Below, piece after piece: positions 58,311 to 64,000 of a stretch of 64,000 bases of DNA. Within the stretch, counting starts at the first letter, position 1. Every line of letters begins with the position of its first letter. The stretch comes from Echinometra lucunter. Taxonomy: Eukaryota; Echinodermata; Echinoidea; Camarodonta; Echinometridae. The position numbers were made by a program, and so were the translations under genes. Below the pieces are notes generated by a model. It made no database searches and was not told where the DNA came from. It worked only from the letters and a program-made list of their open reading frames with translations. The DNA is taken from contig CM057152.1 in assembly GCA_029962745.1 (NCBI GenBank), forward strand, positions 28,487,361 to 28,551,360, given 5' to 3'.

Positions 58311-58804
58311 GCCATAAAACAAAACAAAACACAACACCAACTTCGACAAAGTAAAGGCAGGAAACTGGAAAGTCTGTCCCGTGAAGCTTTCACCATATCA
58401 CAGACCACCTAATGTGACGAGGGGCGAACAAGCTGCTTTTCGTCTCTACACCCAAGTAAACCCAAGTAAGTAAGTAAACAATGGAAAAAATAAATAAACA
58501 ACAACATAAACGTGGGAATGGACAAAGTAATCGGATAAGAATAATGATAAAATAAAATGGTATGCATGTTTTCAAGAGCCTGATTTTCCTCCAAATTTTT
58601 AAAACTCTTCGAAGTTATATGAAAATAATTACTAGTACCTCTCAAATTACGGCCGATTATTTGTATCTGATTGCAGCTGATGAAGAAAGATAACACTCTG
58701 CACTCCAAAGCTAGATCAAAACTGAATGTACAGCGTTTTGTCGTCAGAAGCTTAGAGACCGAATTAGACTACTAGTATTCAGCGCACATATGCGCAACCT
58801 TACC

Positions 58805-58925
58805 ATACCAACCATTGTGTCGTCATCGGTCATCACCGTCATCACTGACCCTTTCGCCAATGGTCTCACAAGAAAAACAACGAGCCAATCAAAATGCGTC
58901 ACACCGGAAAACTCTGAGTTCTAAG
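58805..58925 (+). promoter_or_regulatory. CCAAT/CRE-rich promoter of second carbonyl reductase (presumed)
   Basis: AACCATTGTGTCGTCAT, CGCCAATGG, GAGCCAATCAAAATGCGTCACA, about 450-560 bp before the ATG. Related in order to 40730-40960 upstream of the first gene. Confidence 0.45.
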
Positions 58926-59368
58926 TCAATTAGAACTCAGAAAAGTGGAAGCGTTTGTTGTTGTGTACTAAGCTACTAGTAGGAGCTGCAGTACAAATAA
59001 ATGGGCAGAATAGGCCTACTCTCCTCTTGAAATACATGTACGAAGAGACTATGTTGCACTTTTCTGTACACTATAGAAGTTTGAATGCACAGAATAGTAA
59101 AAAAGAATAAATGAGAATCTTGTCGAGTGCACCAGAGCCGCGTGATTAACATCAGTGCAAAATAACAGATGTAAAATTCTTGTTGATCTTTTTCTTGATT
59201 GAAAAATTATGACAAGTAGTGTGTACATCATACCTTTATTATTCAGAAATTTGCAATGCACTCTCTGGCTTGCCATACTAGATATTACGAAGATTTGTAT
59301 TGATATTACACACATGATATGTTAAGTAAGTATATAAATGTGTGGCGAACCAGTTCAAGAAAAGAAGA

Positions 59369-62300
59369 ATGTCGGCTAGTAAAATAATTGCGTTGGTAAG
59401 AAAAAAAAACTTTCGATCTGGCTTTCATTATCAAGATGATGATAATAAATATCACATTTTGCTCTAAGTAATGCCGATTAGTAGAATCGAACCGATGAAA
59501 GAAAGTTAGATTCCAGGGTAAGATCTACGACTACGCCTCGGTAATACATGTAGCCCGACCAGCCCGCCGACCAGACGCCGTGCAAAGCGGCAGCCCTGTG
59601 TATAGTTACGATATCACGGATAAGCTCTGCGCCATATAGCCATACCGACCTCGGCTCTGGGCGCGGGCCAGTATGGTTCGCCAGCGTGAAGCCGCTGTTC
59701 AAGGCAACGTGACTCCAGTCGATCTGCAGTCTCCCCGCCCATGATCATAGCTCATTCCCCTTCTAGTCTGCATCTGAATGGTTTGGTCAGCAAAAATGTC
59801 TCTTCCCAACACATCCACGCTAACTAACTTGATGAAGTGAGAAGCGCACTGCGTGTGGAATGACTTATTGCAATTGCTTTAGTTTGGATTTGAATGTTTC
59901 CAAGGAAGGGCTATTAACATGGATGAAGGAAGGTTGTTCCAGTCCCTTACACTTACAGTAGTTACAAAGAATGAGTCTTGAAAAACCCTGGCCCTATGGC
60001 GGAGCTGATGGAATTTCTGGTTGTTCCCCCTTGTAGCTCTTGTATTTCGTTGGACGAAATCATTTCATTGAACATTGACCAATCCATTATTCATCTTATA
60101 CAGCATGCAGAGTCTTTGGTTCCTTCTTCTTGTCTGAAGGGATTCCCAACCAAGATCATTAAGGGCTTTAGTAACAGAGCCCTCTTCCCTACGATAGTTG
60201 CCGGTACAAAATCTGGCGGCCTGTCGTTGAACTCTTTCCAGTGATTGGATGTTTGTCCTGGTGGATGGACCCCAAGCTGCTGCTGCGTACTCGAGCAGTG
60301 GTCTCACCAGTCTCAGTAGGCGGCAGCCCTGTGGCATTAACTCTTACAGAAGTAAAATTTGAAGCTCAGTCATATTTTGACTAGAGTATAGTGACAGCCT
60401 TAACCTAAAAGAATAGTTAATATGCACTTCAAATGATGGTGGTGGATCCAGGGCCAGGGGGCAGGGGGGGGGGGGCTGAATCAGCTGCGGCCTCCTCTTT
60501 TTAAGGACCTTTTTTTATTTATTTTCCCTCAGCAAATTTGGATTTGGAGGTTTTTTTGTTTTGTTTTTGTTTTGCTTATCACTGATGGGCCACCGTGCTC
60601 TCCCCTTTTGCAAAATCCAGTCATATGTATGATTTCCACAGAAGTATATAGGAGAATTGAATGAAACTTATTATTTGTCTCTTTCCCAAATCCAGGTTAC
60701 AGGAGGAAATAAGGGCATTGGCTTTGGTATCGTGAGAGCACTCTGCAAGGAGCTTGGAGAACATGGTGTGGTCTATCTAGCAAGCAGGGATGAGGGACGT
60801 GGTGAGAAGGCAGTTCAGCAGCTGAAAGGGGAGGGGCTTCACCCAAAGTTTATTCAATTGGACGTCTGCAATAATGACCACATTTCAAAGGTTGCTGCCT
60901 ACTTGCAGGACAATCATGGAGGACTGGATATTTTGGTCAACAATGCTGGCATTGGCTTCAGGGTATCGTTCACTGGCATTTTTTAAATGAGAGCCGGCAT
61001 TATTCATAAATTATTTTTCTATGTCGTGCAACCTGTGATTAGCCTTAGCACTTTCTAATGACAGGTTGCTCTTTACAAAAAAAAAAATTAATAAATGAGT
61101 AACTTGCAGGAAAGAACCTGGCAGCAACTTGCTTTACAAAGAAAGACTTATTGAAACTTTTTATACCATGAAAATCCCACTTTTTTGTATTGAGTTTAGA
61201 ATTATCATTATGATGTGAAGCTATAGCAAATACCTCTGCTACATCAATAGGCTAAATATTAGTGAAACATTCAAATTGTCAAGTATGTCAAATTAAAAAG
61301 GCTGTTGAACACTAAGCCTGGGATAAATTGGGCTAGGGTCTATGGAAAATGTGTTTAATACTGAAATCATATCATACTCAATGGGTTAATAGCAGATTTA
61401 AATTGACTAACATCACCAACGAAGATATTTTTGCATTCTGAACATAATAGGTAACATGGTACTTTGTTACATTACCTTACATACCGCAAAGGGATGTCTT
61501 TCATCTTCAGGTATCGATATGCTATGGTTTTCTCAAAGTTTTTACAGTGTTGTTAATTATGATTTCTCTTCTTACTCTCCCGTTTGTTCAATCAGAGTTC
61601 TGCACCAGAACCAGAGAGTATTCAGGCACTTGTTACCGTAGAAACCAATCTGTTTGCCACCCTTCGGTTGAGTCGAGCCCTTATCCCACTTCTGAGGTCT
61701 CATGGCAGGTGAGGATCAAATCATCCCAAGCCTTGTAGGCTTGTTCTCAATTGACCAATACTAAAACTGCCTTTATAAGAATAATAAACAGAGAAGTGCA
61801 TATATGCTTAAAATGTACTTGAAAATAATGATTTATGTACAGGTGTACGTGTGAAATAATGCCAAAAAAGCTCCACCCAGCATTCCAGGGATAAGTAGTT
61901 TGAAGAAAATAAAGGATAACATAAGACCACTATGCATATACTCCAATGGCAGTCACTATGTTGACTTTGAGAAAACTAATCACCATACGAAGACCATGAC
62001 ATGTTCACAGTAAAGATTTCTGGAAAACTGGTAAATAATATTCATTATCCTTCATGAATATGATGCAATATTCTCCTGTGTTCACTAATTCACAAACTTG
62101 TTATAATATATTTATCTCATGCAAATTGATGGACGATTCAAGGACGATTTTGTAACTTGTAATTTTGCTGTAACATAAGCTGTTTTTGTCATAAACACAG
62201 ATGGAAATCATAACTTGTGTGAGCATTTATCAATGTCCAGTTATATATCTGGCATACTTTGTATTTGTATATTTCCTATGATTCATATTTGTAGATGGCC

Positions 62301-62792
62301 CTGAAGAAGATTACATGTTTATCGAAAGAAAACATGTTTGCTCATCCAGTGAAAACACTTTTCCTGTTTACTAATTGAAAATATCCAGTTGTCTGTCTCA
62401 TTTAATCTCTGGTTCATTTGAGTATTACCATTTTTATCATCATTATTATCATTGATTGAAACCATGCATCAGAAATGAAATTAGAGAGAAAGTTTATAGT
62501 TAACATCACGTTTTGTTGTCGATGTTCATCTTGATACAGACACTCAGATTCTGATTTGAATATGTGAATATCCCCTCATCAGCAGAAGTCTAGATAACAA
62601 CTTCTATTAAAGAATAAGAGAAGCAAACCTTTTCAAATAACACTACAAAGCTGATTTGTCTTGCAGGGTGGTGAATGTAGCCAGTGTCTATGGTGCCGAT
62701 ACCTACTCCAGGAGCAGTCAAGATCTTCAGAAGCGATTCAAAGAGGTGGATACTGAGCAAGGCATCATTGATCTCATGAATGAGTTTATCAG
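59369..62792 (+). CDS. Second carbonyl reductase (CBR1-like), exons 1-4, continues past the window
   Basis: Exons 59369-59395, 60696-60962, 61596-61708 and 62667-62792 are the same lengths and phases as exons 1-4 of the gene at 42250. They encode MSASKIIAL, VTGGNKGIGFGIVRALCKELG, VNNAGIGFR, SSAPEPESIQALVTVETNLFATLRLSRAL and VVNVASVYGADTYSRSS. The cofactor-binding TGGNKGIG motif, NNAG and the catalytic Ser (VNVAS) are kept. Exons 5 and 6, with the catalytic YxxxK, are not found before 64000 and are expected downstream, displaced by retrotransposon insertions. It is a tandem paralogue; differences cluster around residues 142-150 after the catalytic Ser, near the substrate pocket, so substrate range may differ. 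Intron 1 carries a LINE fragment. Confidence 0.88.
59866..60340 (-). mobile_element. 5'-truncated non-LTR retrotransposon C-terminus
   Basis: Minus-strand translation reads RPLLEYAAAAWGPSTRTNIQ, SLERVQRQAARFCTGNY, LGWESLQTRRRNQRLCMLYK and, after one frameshift near 60060, FFVTTVSVRDWNNLPSSML. This is the classic region after the RT domain of CR1/Jockey-like elements (EYA..VW.P, LE.VQR.AARF, DWN.LP). It lies in intron 1 of the second carbonyl reductase, antisense to it. Confidence 0.8.
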
Positions 62793-62889
62793 GTAAGATG
62801 GCCAATGGTTCGACATATACTCTGGCAACCATTACCATAGGCTTGCGTTTTTCAAGGACATAGGAGGAAAGTTAGGGTTGGTCAGTGGA

Positions 62890-62970
62890 GATCTGCAGAA
62901 GCGATTCAAAGAAGTAGACACGTGCCACTGAGTGTCATTAATCTCATGAATGAGTTTGTTCTAGGTGAGT
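62890..62970 (+). pseudogene. Broken extra copy of carbonyl reductase exon 4
   Basis: GATCTGCAGAAGCGATTCAA continuing to AGAAGTAGA, then a gap, then TGTCATTAATCTCATGAATG. This matches part of exon 4 but is out of frame and truncated at the 5' side. Its diagnostic bases follow exon 4 of the first gene (ctgcag, gaagtaga, gtcatt) rather than the adjacent exon of the second gene (cttcag, gaggtgga, atcatt). Confidence 0.75.
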
Positions 62971-63011
62971 TTGTTTAGTGCTGTTTAAGAGAAGCTTGAG
63001 TTCTGGAAAGA

Positions 63012-63700
63012 TTAAAAATGATTTGTGAGCTTTCTCATTTTTTGATATGAGTTAGAAAGAATATAATAGTAGAAGGTTCCCTGAAAATTATTGCCAGTTG
63101 GCTCAGTGTCTACCTGTCGAACCATTTGGTTTGAATCCACTCCAGGCAGACGACTGATGAAGAAGGCAGTGTTAACATGCTCCTTCCCTTTTCCGTAGAT
63201 GAAGGCTATGTTACTGTGGAAAAAAAAATATGTTCCTATACTATCTGAACATTTGAACAAGCATAAGAGAACCTCATTTGAGGTTCTGTCTCTCCACGAC
63301 ACATCTAGTAGTTTGCACCAGCACTGCATTTCAGCAGCCTCCAGTCCAAGAAAGATATACAACGACTGGAGGCTGCTGAAATGTGGTGCTGGTGCAAACT
63401 ACTAGGTGTGCCATGGAGAGATAGAACCTTGAATGAAGAGGTATTACGCCATGTTCAAGAAGAGTGCATGCTGATTGAAACGATCAGACAAAGACAGAAG
63501 AAATGGATAGGACACATAATGCAACATGATGGTTTGATGGTCAGAGTTATAGAAGGTCACCTGCATGGAAAGGAGGCAAAGGGAAGACCTCATAAAGGCT
63601 TCCTAGATGAGGATATGAAGAGCTGAAAAAGATGACTCAAGAGGGTAACAATTGGAGAGACATTTGTCATAGAAATTAATTGGGTTACTGAACCTGTCAG
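63012..63700. mobile_element. Head-to-head fragments of an RTE-like non-LTR retrotransposon
   Basis: Plus strand 63381-63626 encodes WCKLLGVPWRDRTLNEEVL, RQRQKKWIGHIMQHDGL and KEAKGRPHKGF, the usual C-terminus of endonuclease-reverse transcriptase elements (RT..NEEVL, KW.GHI.RHDGL, GRGRPR). The minus strand around 63362-63260 encodes LEAAEMQCWCKLLDVSWRDRTSNEVL, the same segment in reverse orientation. They form an inverted repeat of about 55 bp around 63347-63364. Confidence 0.7.
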
Positions 63701-63884
63701 GAAACTGACAGATTACTATTGATGATGACAGGAGAAAACTCTGATTAAGTGGTACACTTGCGCATTCCAATCAGTTATAGGCCTACTGGGAGAGGAGACC
63801 CAAGGTTTACATTAATTCAGTTTGCTCTTCCCATCTCCCAGGCATAGGAGAAGACAAAAAGCAGTAATGATGTTTGATAATGAT

Positions 63885-63906
63885 AATAGTAATTATAATT
63901 ATGATG

Positions 63907-63941
<35 letters not shown>

Positions 63942-63972
63942 AATGATAACAGTAACAACAACAATAATAATG
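63885..63972. repeat. AAT/GAT microsatellite
   Basis: TAATAATAATGATAATGATA-type units at the right edge of the window. Confidence 0.9.
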
Positions 63973-64000
63973 AGTAATTCCTAAAATTGGTGCCTCAAAG

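Larger units (their letters stand above)
52165..59368. other. Intergenic region between the two carbonyl reductase genes
   Basis: No further gene found. Contents: a 52711-53136 TIR element, dispersed-repeat copy 3 (54560-54905), a TTGGCACACACATTGATC repeat relic (55890-56180), two hAT-like elements (57072-57296, 57913-58310), a TAA microsatellite and the presumed promoter of the second gene. Confidence 0.5.

Overview
This is a window of a large, AT-rich, intron-rich animal genome. Codon use, splice signals (GT..AG), protein similarities and the repeat load suggest a marine invertebrate deuterostome, most likely an echinoderm such as a sea urchin. That assignment is an inference from the overall style of sequence, not a database match.

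Genes, left to right. (1) 445-1482 (+): an Ig-like single-pass membrane protein in one open exon. (2) 5274-21116 (-): a DDX28-type mitochondrial DEAD-box RNA helicase. I reconstructed it as at least 12 coding exons that join in phase and carry the helicase motifs from the Q motif to motif VI. The last coding exon was not found. Its middle is disrupted by an almost identical partial duplication (9747-13554), giving an A-B-A'-C-B' layout. (3) 24087-26267 (+): a 109-residue COX7A2L (SCAF1/COX7RP)-like respiratory-chain factor in three exons, head-to-head with DDX28. (4) 30780-36475 (-): an SLC16/monocarboxylate-transporter-like protein in four in-phase exons, 466 residues. (5) 42250-52164 (+): a complete carbonyl reductase (CBR1-like SDR), six exons, 278 residues. 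(6) From 59369 (+) to the window edge: a tandem CBR1-like paralogue, of which exons 1-4 are visible, plus a stray broken copy of exon 4.

The spaces between and within genes are full of mobile DNA. Several elements can be delimited by terminal inverted repeats (TIRs) plus exact target-site duplications (TSDs). These are a 755-bp fold-back element with 366-bp arms (24513-25267, TSD ctgcggtc); hAT-like elements at 28051-28279, 31420-32983, 35490-36037, 57072-57296 and 57913-58310; a 1,713-bp element with 45-bp TIRs (42848-44560, TSD gtgtgcgc); and a TTAA-flanked Kolobok-like element (22391-22873). There are also 5'-truncated non-LTR retrotransposon ends (7084-8481, 59866-60340, 63012-63700), a broken Crypton-type DUF3504 domain (about 18600-19029), a 148-bp tandem repeat and many microsatellites.

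The genes do not form an operon. The one functional pairing worth noting is the divergent DDX28/COX7A2L pair, both predicted to act in mitochondria. The two carbonyl reductases are a local gene duplication with recognisably related upstream regions. I saw no tRNA, rRNA or CRISPR array.
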